Assembly: GCA_013177805.1 (NCBI GenBank)
Contig: JABLXU010000002.1
Coordinates: forward strand, 62,001 to 126,000
Source: Candidatus Omnitrophota bacterium
GTDB taxonomy: Bacteria; Hinthialibacterota; Hinthialibacteria; Hinthialibacterales; Hinthialibacteraceae
Length of the DNA stretch: 64,000 nucleotides
Direction of reading: 5' to 3'
The first letter of the stretch is position 1. Each line of letters begins with the position of its first letter. The notes under the pieces were generated by a model. It had not been told where the DNA came from, made no database searches, and saw nothing but the letters and a program-made list of their open reading frames with translations. Below are positions 46,024 to 54,441 of the stretch, in pieces. A program made the position numbers and the translations under genes.

Positions 46024-46113
46024 TGAAAAACGGATGGATTACGCACTGATACGCTGACCCATTCCGCGTTTAATCCGTTTCATCAATCCAAACTATCATT
46101 ACACGCAGGGCTC

Positions 46114-47082
46114 ATGGGACGGCAAAATCGCACCGCGCTGGTTTTCCTGATTCTCCTGATGGCGATCGGGCCGTGGGTGATTGGGACCCATAGCTATTGG
46201 ATCAATGTCTTCGTCTTCGCGGGATTGCACGCGCTGATCGCCATCGGCCTGAGCCTGCTGATGGGATACGCCGGGCAAATCTCTCTGGGCCATGGGGGCT
46301 TCTTCGGATTGGGAGCTTACATCTCGGGGCTTTTGGCTACGCTTCTCCACTGGAATCCCTGGTTTTCCCTGCTTGCCGCCTTGGCGTTGACCGCCCTGGC
46401 CGCTCTGCTGATCGGCATCCCCTCCTTGCGTTTGCGGGGCCATTATCTGGCCATGGCCACCCTGGCCTTCGGGGAAATTGTAGTCATCACTTTCAACGCG
46501 GAAGTGAATCTGACGGGCGGGCCTTCCGGTTTCGGGCAGATCCCCCGCCTTTCCCTGGGAGGCCTTTCTCTGAAAGACGACTTGGTTTTCTATTATTTTG
46601 TCTGGAGCCTGGTGATTTTGGTCCTGGCCGGTTCGCTCAATTTAATTCATTCGCGGGTCGGCCGGGCGTTGCGGTCGATCCACGGCGGTGAGACTGCGGC
46701 CAACGCCATGGGAATCAACACCGCCGCCTACAAGGTTCAGGTCTTCGTGCTCAGCGCCGTCCTCGCCGCGTTGGCCGGCGGTCTCTACGCCCATTACGTG
46801 ACCTTCGTCAGCCCCACCATCTGCGAAATCAAATTTTCGGTGATCCTCGTGGTGATGGTGGCCGTGGGAGGGATGACCAGCGTTTGGGGCGCCTTGCTGG
46901 GCGCCATCGGATTGACGATCCTCCCCGAATTTTTGACCGTCTTCGAGGATATGGATATCCTGGTTTACGGGATGATCCTGATGCTCATCATGATCTTTGC
47001 CCCAGGAGGCCTGTTCGGGTGGATAGTGAATGGAAGCGGGTGGATCCGCCGAAGGACGGCGGGCAGGGTCCGGACAGGATAG
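46114..47082 (+). CDS. livM: Branched-chain amino-acid-type ABC permease LivM
   Basis: 322 residues, about eight membrane helices. Conserved LivM segments: HALIAIGLSLLMGYAGQISLGHGGFFGLGAY (given here as ISLGHGGFFGLGAY), SLRLRGHYLAMATLAFGEI, NLTGGPSGF and RALRSIHGGETAANAMGI, the ATPase-coupling helix. A weak AGGG lies just before the ATG at 46114. It pairs with LivH. The 3' end is 23 bases before livG. Confidence 0.93.
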   Translation: MGRQNRTALVFLILLMAIGPWVIGTHSYWINVFVFAGLHALIAIGLSLLMGYAGQISLGHGGFFGLGAYISGLLATLLHWNPWFSLLAALALTALAALLIGIPSLRLRGHYLAMATLAFGEIVVITFNAEVNLTGGPSGFGQIPRLSLGGLSLKDDLVFYYFVWSLVILVLAGSLNLIHSRVGRALRSIHGGETAANAMGINTAAYKVQVFVLSAVLAALAGGLYAHYVTFVSPTICEIKFSVILVVMVAVGGMTSVWGALLGAIGLTILPEFLTVFEDMDILVYGMILMLIMIFAPGGLFGWIVNGSGWIRRRTAGRVRTG

Positions 47083-47105
47083 AAAGCAGACCGCGCGTGA
47101 ACGGG

Positions 47106-47900
47106 ATGAAGCCTCTTCTGGACTTGAAAAATGTCACCCGCCGTTTCGGAGGCGTGACGGCGGTGTCCGGTGTTTCCTTGACGGTTCTGCCCGGCCGGAT
47201 CAAGGCGGTGATCGGCCCCAACGGCGCGGGAAAGACCACACTGTTCAATCTCATCAGCGGCATTCTCCCGGTTTCCGAGGGAGTGATCCACTTCGCGGGG
47301 CGGTTGCTGAACGGCTGTAAACCTTACAGGATCTCTTCCCTCGGCGTATCCCGCACCTTCCAAACCGCCGCCATCTTTCACAATATGACCATTCTCGAAA
47401 ATGTCATGACCGGCCGGCATGGCCGATCCTCCTGCGGTTTTCTCCGGACCGCCTTCCAAACCCCCGCCGCCCGCCGCGAAGAAAAACAAATCCGCGAACA
47501 GGCCCGCGAGTGGTTGGCTTTCACGGGCGTCGATCATGGTTTCGATTCCCTGCCCGGCGATTTGCCTTTCGTCATCCACCGCAAAACGGAAATCGCCCGG
47601 GCGCTGGCCACCGAACCGCAATTGTTGCTGCTCGACGAACCGGCGGCCGGCCTCAACATCCGCGAGACCGAAGAAATGGGCGAATTGATCCGCAAAATCC
47701 GGGACCTGGGAATCACCGTAATGATCATCGAACACGATATGTCCCTGGTCATGGATCTTTCCGATGAAGTGTGCGTGTTGAATTTTGGAGTGAAGATCGC
47801 GGAAGGCTCCCCCCGCGAAGTGCAAAAAAACGAGGCAGTCATCGCCGCTTATCTGGGAAAGGAGAACCGGCCGCGTGCTGCGAATCACGAACTTGGTTAG
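47106..47900 (+). CDS. livG: ABC transporter ATPase LivG, with a degenerate signature motif
   Basis: 264 residues. Walker A GPNGAGKTT, Q-loop RTFQTAAIF, Walker B LLLLDEP and H-loop IIEHDMSLVMDL are intact, and the LivG-type C terminus (FGVKIAEGSPREVQ) is present. The expected signature LSYGxQRRLEIARAL is replaced by LPFVIHRKTEIARAL (about residues 157-171), losing the Ser and the invariant Gly. No frameshift explains this, as sequence on both sides stays in frame. The ATPase may still work in a heterodimer with LivF, as some ABC pairs tolerate one degenerate site. I chose ATG 47106; GTG 47097 is possible. LivF overlaps its 3' end by 26 bases. Confidence 0.9.
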   Translation: MKPLLDLKNVTRRFGGVTAVSGVSLTVLPGRIKAVIGPNGAGKTTLFNLISGILPVSEGVIHFAGRLLNGCKPYRISSLGVSRTFQTAAIFHNMTILENVMTGRHGRSSCGFLRTAFQTPAARREEKQIREQAREWLAFTGVDHGFDSLPGDLPFVIHRKTEIARALATEPQLLLLDEPAAGLNIRETEEMGELIRKIRDLGITVMIIEHDMSLVMDLSDEVCVLNFGVKIAEGSPREVQKNEAVIAAYLGKENRPRAANHELG

Positions 47901-48609
47901 CGCCCTGGGGCGGGTGGAGATTCTCAAAGGGGTTTCCCTCCATGTCCAGGAAGGCGAGATTGTAACCCTGATCGGCGGCAACGGAGCCGGCAAAAGCACG
48001 CTGCTGAATACGATCGCCGGCCTGGTGCCCGTCCGCGCGGGTCAAGTGCTCTTCCAGGGAGTGGACATCGCCCGCCTTTCACCCGCGCGCATCGTGCGGC
48101 TCGGGATATCCCTGGTCCCCGAAGGCCGCCAACTATTCGCGCCGCTCAGCGTGGCCGACAATTTGATCTTGGGCGCCTATCATTACGCCAGCCGCGCCAC
48201 GAAACCGGAAATCGAGGCCCGCCTGGAACGGGTGTGGGACTTGTTTCCCATCCTGCGCGGCTGCGCCCAGCAGTTAGCAGGGACTCTCAGCGGCGGGCAG
48301 CAGCAAATGGTATCGATCGCCCGCGCCCTCATGGCCAATCCCAAATTGCTGCTTCTCGACGAGCCGTCCATGGGCCTCGCGCCGATGATCGTCGAGGAAA
48401 TCTTTCAGACCATCGACCGGCTGCGGCAGCAGAATCTCACCGTTCTGCTCGTGGAACAAAACGCCCGCCTTGCCCTCGATCTCGCCAACCGGGGCTACGT
48501 GGTTGAAACCGGACAAATCGTTATGGAAGGCGAATGCCAGGATTTGCGGCGCAACCGCGAGATCGAACGCGCCTACCTGGGTAAAGGCTACCGGGAAATA
48601 TGGGAGTAG
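47875..48609 (+). CDS. livF: ABC transporter ATPase LivF
   Basis: 244 residues. Walker A GGNGAGKST, Q-loop, intact signature LSGGQQQMVSIARAL, Walker B LLLLDEPSMGLAP and H-loop LLVEQNARLAL, the usual LivF pattern, with EGRQLFAPLSVADNL typical of the family. It starts with GTG (47875), with AAAGGAG about 10 bases upstream, overlapping livG by 26 bases, so the two are translationally coupled. It is followed after 14 bases by paaK. Confidence 0.95.
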   Translation: MLRITNLVSALGRVEILKGVSLHVQEGEIVTLIGGNGAGKSTLLNTIAGLVPVRAGQVLFQGVDIARLSPARIVRLGISLVPEGRQLFAPLSVADNLILGAYHYASRATKPEIEARLERVWDLFPILRGCAQQLAGTLSGGQQQMVSIARALMANPKLLLLDEPSMGLAPMIVEEIFQTIDRLRQQNLTVLLVEQNARLALDLANRGYVVETGQIVMEGECQDLRRNREIERAYLGKGYREIWE

Positions 48610-48623
48610 GAGGATAAACCAGC

Positions 48624-49928
48624 ATGCCCATTCTGGATGAAAAACACGAATGCCTGAACCGCGGCGATTTGCGCCAATTGCAGCTGGAACGCCTGCAGGC
48701 CATGTTGAACCGCGTGGTCCGCAATGTCGCGTACTACCAGGAGACTTTCAAACGGGTGAATATCCTCCCCAGCGATTTCCGCTCGCTCGACGATCTCTCC
48801 CAATTGCCCCTCATCGACCGCCAAACCCTGGCGGACAACCATCCCTACGGCATGTTCGCCGTTCCTCTGCGCGAAGTGGTGCGCCTGCATCCCAGCCGTT
48901 CCGTCCGCTGGGGAGAACCCATCGTCATCGGCCATACCAAGAACGACATCCTGGCCTGGACCCACGTCAAAGCGCGGGGGTTCGCCGCCGCCCGGATCAC
49001 CCAGAACGACATGGTCCAGGTCTATCTCGATTACACCCTGTTCCCCGGCGCGGTGGTCGCCCATTACGGGGCCGAACAATTGGGCGCCTGCGTCACCCCG
49101 CTGTACAACATGCCCATTGCCGATCAGATCACCATTATGCGCAACTACCGCGCCACCGTATTGATCTGCACGCCCACCCGCGCGGTGCATATCGTCCGCT
49201 ATCTGCGGGAACACGGCATCGATCCCAAGTCGCTGTTCCTGCACTCCATCGTCTTTGTCGGCGAAAGCTGGTCCAACCGCACCCGCCGCCAAGTGGAGGA
49301 AAATCTCTTCGTCGATGTCTTCGGCAATTACGGCGTCAGCGAAATCTGCATGCCGGGCATTGCCTTCGAATGCGAGGCCAAAAACGGTTTGCATATCAAC
49401 GAGGATCATTTCCTGGCCGAAATCATCGATCCTCAAACCGGCCACGTCTTGCCTCCCGGGCAACGCGGCGAACTGGTGCTTACGACCCTAACCCGCGAGG
49501 CCTTCCCTCTCATCCGCTTCCGCACCGGCGTAAGTTCCGCCCTGAACAACGAACCCTGCTCCTGCGGCCGGACCCTCGCGCGCATGGAAAACGTCACTCA
49601 CCGCACCGACGATATGCTGGTGGTCGAAGGCGTCGAATTCACCCCTTCCGAGATCGGCATGGTGCTCTCGCAGATGGAGCATGTCTCCTCGCATTACCGC
49701 CTGGTCATTTTGCGGGAAGAAACCCGTGACCGCCTCGAGGTGGAGGTGGAAATCACTCCCGATATCTTCATCGACAGCCTCGGCCCTCTCGAAACGTTGC
49801 GCGAACGCATTGAGGAAGCCATCTTCGAACGTCTGCGCCTCAAACCGGTCATCAAACTAGTGGAACCCAAGAGCCTTCAGGGCCGCGACTCGGTCGTCGA
49901 TCTCCGGGAAAACAACCACCCGCTCTGA
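48624..49928 (+). CDS. paaK: Phenylacetate-CoA ligase family protein
   Basis: 434 residues, the usual PaaK length. An ANL-type adenylating enzyme: LDDLSQLPLIDRQTLADNHPYG near the start, LICTPTRAVHI, VFVGESWSNRTRRQVEE, FGNYGVSEI (aryl-acid site) and GQRGELVLTTLTREAFPLIR, then the C-terminal lid with RTDDMLVVEGVEFTPSEI. It converts phenylacetate or related aryl acids to CoA thioesters with ATP. GGAGGAT lies before the ATG. It is the last gene of the liv operon; with the ACT protein this suggests uptake and activation of aromatic acids, for example from amino-acid fermentation. No indolepyruvate oxidoreductase genes are in the window. Confidence 0.92.
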   Translation: MPILDEKHECLNRGDLRQLQLERLQAMLNRVVRNVAYYQETFKRVNILPSDFRSLDDLSQLPLIDRQTLADNHPYGMFAVPLREVVRLHPSRSVRWGEPIVIGHTKNDILAWTHVKARGFAAARITQNDMVQVYLDYTLFPGAVVAHYGAEQLGACVTPLYNMPIADQITIMRNYRATVLICTPTRAVHIVRYLREHGIDPKSLFLHSIVFVGESWSNRTRRQVEENLFVDVFGNYGVSEICMPGIAFECEAKNGLHINEDHFLAEIIDPQTGHVLPPGQRGELVLTTLTREAFPLIRFRTGVSSALNNEPCSCGRTLARMENVTHRTDDMLVVEGVEFTPSEIGMVLSQMEHVSSHYRLVILREETRDRLEVEVEITPDIFIDSLGPLETLRERIEEAIFERLRLKPVIKLVEPKSLQGRDSVVDLRENNHPL

Positions 49929-50129
49929 ATTCACCCTTTCCCCCCATCCATGAATTCTCCCGGCCTGATTGGCTCCCCCTTTCTGGATACCCAAAAAGCG
50001 GCATTGTGGCCAAATACCCAGAACTTTGCCGCACTTCATCAGATGGATTGATTGTTCCCGCGTTCATTTGCTACGATGATTCAATCCATCGCGGCATCCC
50101 GCAAATCCCAGGACGATCGGAAAGGAATC

Positions 50130-50987
50130 ATGGGAAAAATTTTTCCTACGGCAATGAAACATAGAGCGTCGCAGATCGTGTTCCTGGTTGTTTTCGGCCT
50201 CACGGGCTTCTCGTGGTGTGCGGTTCCGCTGGTTTTAGCCCGGGAAAGCGCCCCGTCCGCTTCCCTCACGCTTAACGGCCTCACTCCACCCAACCGGGTC
50301 ACCGTCCCCAAGCTCAGCGGCGTCATTCAATTGGACGGCTTGCTGGATGAAGCGGTCTGGCAAAAAGCGGCTGTTTTGGCGCCATTCCAACTGAACGACG
50401 GAAGCGCCGCCGGGGCCGAATCCACCGAAGTCCGGCTATGGTATGATGACCAAAATCTCTACATCGGCTGGTTGTGCCAGGACTCGGACATCCTGGCCAC
50501 CTTCACCAAACGGGACAGTGAACTGTGGAACGAAGAGGTCGCCGAATGTTTCATCACCCCCCAATCCTTGGAAACCTATTTCGAATTGCAATGGAATCCG
50601 CTGGGAACCATCTTCGACGCCATCATCCATAACCGGCTGGACTCCAATGGATTCTCCCGGAGCATTCAAGGGGATTGGGATTGGACCGCCCAAGGCATGA
50701 CCGCCAAAGTGGTGGCGGATGGCACCGTAGGCCAATCCGGCGATCAGGACCGGAAATGGACCGTCGAAGTCATCTTGCCCTTTTCGGATTTGGACCAATC
50801 CACCCCCAAAGCCGGAGAGGTCTGGCGGGCTAATTTTTACCGCTACAACCGGTGGACCGGCGGGAAACTGGAACTGCTCAGTTGGTCACCCACATTGACC
50901 AAAACCTTCCATGAACCTAACCGCTTCGGATTCTTGGAATTCGGAAGCCTTAGCTCGGGTATTGACTCCGCGAAGGGGGAACAATAA
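50130..50987 (+). CDS. Secreted CBM9-like carbohydrate-binding protein
   Basis: About 285 residues. Signal peptide (IVFLVVFGLTGFSWCAVPLV) then, from about residue 50, a single CBM9-type beta-sandwich with the characteristic opening LDGLLDEAVWQKAAV, DDQNLYIGWLCQD, CFITP, YFELQWNPLG and WTVEVILPFSDL. Proteins of this group are often found with secreted hydrolases and in lipoproteins of PVC-type bacteria. No catalytic domain is present. GGAAAGGA before ATG 50130 supports the start. The next gene follows after about 210 bases and is also exported. Confidence 0.82.
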   Translation: MGKIFPTAMKHRASQIVFLVVFGLTGFSWCAVPLVLARESAPSASLTLNGLTPPNRVTVPKLSGVIQLDGLLDEAVWQKAAVLAPFQLNDGSAAGAESTEVRLWYDDQNLYIGWLCQDSDILATFTKRDSELWNEEVAECFITPQSLETYFELQWNPLGTIFDAIIHNRLDSNGFSRSIQGDWDWTAQGMTAKVVADGTVGQSGDQDRKWTVEVILPFSDLDQSTPKAGEVWRANFYRYNRWTGGKLELLSWSPTLTKTFHEPNRFGFLEFGSLSSGIDSAKGEQ

Positions 50988-51195
50988 GGGGATCCAATCT
51001 TCTTATTGGGACCCCCTCCTTGATCCGAAGCGCGGAGAAGGGAAGCCGTAATGCATCCCCAAATTCTGACTTTCATCCGTTCTTGATTCGTGGTATGGGT
51101 ATGAATAGGAACTTTCAACAATTCTTTCCCCTCCAGGAGAACGCTACACCGCTTCATCTCCCGTTAGAAGAAATTCAATCCAAAGGACGTGAATC

Positions 51196-52830
51196 ATGAC
51201 TCGTAAAGCCATTTGTGGAATCCTGTTGGCGGCTTGGTTCGCCGGATGGGCGGGCGCGGCCGAAACGCCGATGTGGGATCTGGCCAAGGCGCATGAGAAA
51301 ACCTTCCGGTTTTCCACGCTGTTCACCGCCCAAGCCGTCCGGAGGCATTTTCAGGAAGAACAGACGATTGATCAGGCCATCCAGTGGTGCAAGGAGCATG
51401 GCGTCACGCGGGTGTTCATCGAGACGTTCCGCGACGGATACCAGGCGGAGAAGGATGACCTGGTCCGTGGCCGCGACCGGTTCCGCCAGGCGGGCTTCGC
51501 CGTCTCCGGCTGCGTGACCCCCACCGGCATGGGCGTGGCGTCCACGGGCTGGAAGGTGGTATCAAATTACGAAGCGCCCGAGACGCGGGCGAAATGCCGG
51601 GCGGTGTTCGAATATGCGGCCTCCCTCTTCGACGAGATCATGATCGACGATTTCCTTTTCACCGACGACTCCTCCGAAATGTCCCAAAAGGCAAAGGGGG
51701 ACCGCTCCTGGGCGGAATACCGTTGCGAGTTGATGCTGAAGGTGAGCCAGGAAGATATTCTGGCCCCGGCGCGCGCGGTCAATCCGGACGTAAAGGTCAT
51801 CATCAAGTATCCGCAGTGGTACGATTTGTTCCACGAGCGGGGCTATGACGTGGTAAAGCAAACAGACATCTTCGACCGCATCTGGGTAGGGACCGAGACC
51901 CGCGATCCGGACAGCAAACAGTGGGGACGCAAGGCGCAGTACGAGGCATTCTACATCATGCAATGGCTGACGGACCTGGGCGGCGCGAAGACCGGCGGCG
52001 GGTGGTTCGACCCGTACGGAACCAGCCCCGCGACCTATGTCGAACAGGCGCGTCAGACCATTCTGGGCGGCGCGAAAGAGGCGTTTCTGTTCAACTATGC
52101 CGACCTGATCCGGGAGGAGCACAGGGCCAAACCGGCGGCGTTGCTCGCCGAAATGCCGGCGTTGTTCACATTGGCCGAGGCGGTGGCGGGCGCGAAACCG
52201 GTAGGCGTTCTGGCCCCCAAGGTCCCCAACAGCGCGCCGGGGAATGAACCGTATATCTACGACTTCATCGGCATGCTGGGTGTGCCGCTGGTTCCTTTGG
52301 GACGGATTGATTCATCCTATCCAGCGGCTGTTTTCGCCACGCAGAGTTGGGAGGATAACGTATTCGCTCCCGCGCTCCGTGAATGGGTGCAGGCGGGCAA
52401 GCCGGTGGCGCTGACGCATCATCTGCGGGACCTGTTGCGGGAGAAGAACTTTCCCGTGCCCGAGGCTGTCTCGATTCTTCAAATTCCCGAAGAGCCGCGG
52501 GATTTGTACAACCTGGACGAGGCCGCGTTGCGCCATTTCCGCGAACCGCTGCTGAAAGCCCTCGGTTTGGCGGTGGAAGGCCCTACGCGGGTGGCATTCT
52601 ACCTGTATGACAACGGGGTATGGGCCGTGGAGAATTTCCGGGACGAGGCGGCCACGTTCACAATCCGCCTGGAAGCCGCCTGGCCGGAGATCACGCAGAA
52701 CCACGCGCGGGAGAGCTTCTTCGCGTTGCCGGGTATGGAATCGGCCACGTTGCAAGTGGATGGGCACTCACTCACGTTTCAACTGCAGCCACGGTCACTG
52801 GGGGTGGTGAAGGTGAAGGAAGGAAACTAA
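51196..52830 (+). CDS. Secreted TIM-barrel-like protein of unknown family
   Basis: 544 residues. Signal peptide (AICGILLAAWFAGWAGA, cleavage near AAE). The N-terminal part looks like a beta/alpha barrel of the glycosidase-like kind: TRVFIETFRDGYQ, FDEIMIDDFLF (two acidic residues at a strand end) and VKVIIKYPQWYD. A second domain (about 325-440) resembles the glutamine amidotransferase-like beta-galactosidase trimerisation fold, and a beta-sandwich ends the chain. This architecture recalls GHL or GH42-related proteins, but I cannot name a family. AAAGGA 8 bases before the ATG supports the start. Codirectional with the CBM9 gene. Confidence 0.7.
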   Translation: MTRKAICGILLAAWFAGWAGAAETPMWDLAKAHEKTFRFSTLFTAQAVRRHFQEEQTIDQAIQWCKEHGVTRVFIETFRDGYQAEKDDLVRGRDRFRQAGFAVSGCVTPTGMGVASTGWKVVSNYEAPETRAKCRAVFEYAASLFDEIMIDDFLFTDDSSEMSQKAKGDRSWAEYRCELMLKVSQEDILAPARAVNPDVKVIIKYPQWYDLFHERGYDVVKQTDIFDRIWVGTETRDPDSKQWGRKAQYEAFYIMQWLTDLGGAKTGGGWFDPYGTSPATYVEQARQTILGGAKEAFLFNYADLIREEHRAKPAALLAEMPALFTLAEAVAGAKPVGVLAPKVPNSAPGNEPYIYDFIGMLGVPLVPLGRIDSSYPAAVFATQSWEDNVFAPALREWVQAGKPVALTHHLRDLLREKNFPVPEAVSILQIPEEPRDLYNLDEAALRHFREPLLKALGLAVEGPTRVAFYLYDNGVWAVENFRDEAATFTIRLEAAWPEITQNHARESFFALPGMESATLQVDGHSLTFQLQPRSLGVVKVKEGN

Positions 52831-52928
52831 AAAACAGTACTTATTAATCCGCATACAGTCTTTTTTCGGATGAAACTGGTTTCTAACCACTCCAATAATT
52901 CGATCCATACGCATTACAGATTCACCCT

Positions 52929-53876
52929 CTATTTCGTCAAAAACTGTTCCGCGTTGGCGGCGGTGATCAATTCCACCCGGATTTTCACATCCTTTTCGAC
53001 GGGTTTTCCTTCCAAGTGGTCATAAAACACTTGCGCGGCGGCCTTGCCCATTTCATAGGGGAACTGGGCCGAAGTGGCGAGCAGTTTGCCCTCCCGGATG
53101 GCCTGCACGGCCTCGGGCGCGCCATCCACGGCGCATATCTTCACATCCTGCAGCTTCCCCGCGGATTCCAGGGCGGAAATCGCGCCCAGGGCGGTGGGAT
53201 CATTGATGGCGAACACGGCATTAATCTCGGGGTGGCGGCCGATCATGTCGCGCATCACCGGACGGGAACTTTCCGTGGTCCCCTTCACCTCCTGCTCATC
53301 CACGATGATCATGTCCGGATACTGCGCGATCACTTCCTTGAATCCGGCCACCCGGTCGATGCAGGCTTTGTTGATCGACAGCGCCAGAATGCCGATTTGG
53401 GCGGGCCGGATAGCTTCGGCCATCGCCTGCGCGGCCAAGCGCCCGGCCTCCACGTTATCCGAAGCCACGGTGCTTAGGATCAGCTCCTGATCCCGGACCG
53501 GCGCGTCCACCACAATGACCGGCACGTTGTTTTGCTTGGCCTTTACCAAACTGCCCCGGATTCCTTCCCAGTTGACGGGATTAACGAACACGCAGGCCGC
53601 GCCTTGGAGAATCAGGTCAGACAGGTCGTTCATCTGTTTCATGCTGTTCCATTGCGCGTCGAGGGTGACCAACGTATCGCCATGGGCCTCGATCACTTCT
53701 TGGAGGCCCTCATTCAGGTCCACGAAGAAGGGATTGTTCATGGATTGGAAACTGACACCAATCAACCGCCCGTGAGCCGGAGCCGCGGATTGCGTCTCGT
53801 GATCTGCCGGAGAACCGCACCCGGCCAGGATGAACAAACCAAGAGTGATAAAGAACCAAGTTTTACTCCGTGGCAT
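52929..53876 (-). CDS. Sugar-binding periplasmic lipoprotein (RbsB-like, Peripla_BP_4)
   Basis: 315 residues. Lipobox ILAGC (Cys20) marks a lipoprotein. The type I periplasmic binding fold shows IGVSFQSMNNPFFVDLNEGL, LILQGAACVFVNP, VIVVDAPV, AVFAINDPTALGA and a CAVDGAPEAVQAI hinge region, the usual features of ribose/galactose-type binding proteins. ATG 53876 is chosen because GGGAGA lies 6 bases upstream. No ABC permease or ATPase genes flank it, so it works with a transporter encoded elsewhere, or as a sensor. Confidence 0.9.
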   Translation of the reverse strand: MPRSKTWFFITLGLFILAGCGSPADHETQSAAPAHGRLIGVSFQSMNNPFFVDLNEGLQEVIEAHGDTLVTLDAQWNSMKQMNDLSDLILQGAACVFVNPVNWEGIRGSLVKAKQNNVPVIVVDAPVRDQELILSTVASDNVEAGRLAAQAMAEAIRPAQIGILALSINKACIDRVAGFKEVIAQYPDMIIVDEQEVKGTTESSRPVMRDMIGRHPEINAVFAINDPTALGAISALESAGKLQDVKICAVDGAPEAVQAIREGKLLATSAQFPYEMGKAAAQVFYDHLEGKPVEKDVKIRVELITAANAEQFLTK

Positions 53877-54441
53877 CGAATTTCTCCCTTGCAAACTCTA
53901 TTGGCCAAAATCTTGCGGCCAGAATTATTCACCAGAAAATTAATATCTTCTGATCAAAACTGCAAAACCAGCTAAAAAGGATAAGGGATTTCTGACCGCC
54001 TGAAAAGAAACACAAACACTTTCTTCCTGCGATCGGCCGATGCCGTCCCCCCAGCCTCTCCTCAATCCGGTTGTTGCGGTATGCCCTTTTGTGTTACTCT
54101 ATTATCCAGAAATCCTGTAAAAATCAGGTATTAATTACTTAAATGCTGGATTGAAACTATACGCCGGTCTGTGGAAAAGCAATCGAGTGCCAACGGCACG
54201 GAATAGGTATGAACCAAGGTCGAAGCCCTGGATTTGAAAAACAAGCGCGATGAATCCCCTTTCCCTCTGGGAGAAGACCTAGGTGAGGGGAGTCCGGGAA
54301 GGGCGATTATTATCCCTTCTTTGGGATCGAGTAATTCGAAGCCTAATCAGTTTTTATGTTGGAGTGGCATCCTGCCGTTCGGACACTTTTTACCGTGGAT
54401 TCAATTTTGCCGATCGCACAGCCAGGGGAGCCGGTCGAACC
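53877..54441. other. Divergent intergenic region with a REP-like core
   Basis: About 565 bases. GAATCCCCTTTCCCTCTGGG and AGAAGACCTAGGTGAGGGG (about 54253-54290) match the palindromic core of the inverted-repeat element, without its TIR ends. The longer open frame starting upstream at 54283 begins inside this repeat, which argues for the later start at 54442. Otherwise AT-rich spacer. Confidence 0.5.
54254..54290. repeat. REP-like core copy
   Basis: Reads ATCCCCTTTCCCTCTGGGAG then AAGACCTAGGTGAGGGG, against CCCCTCTCCCACTGGGAGAG then GGCCAGGGTGAGGG in copy 1. Same orientation as copy 1, more diverged, and no terminal repeats found. Confidence 0.55.

Noticed and set aside
54283..54441. Longer start for the redoxin/PDZ protein
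   Set aside because: The extension starts in the REP-like core and has no ribosome site; the signal-like helix begins after ATG 54442.
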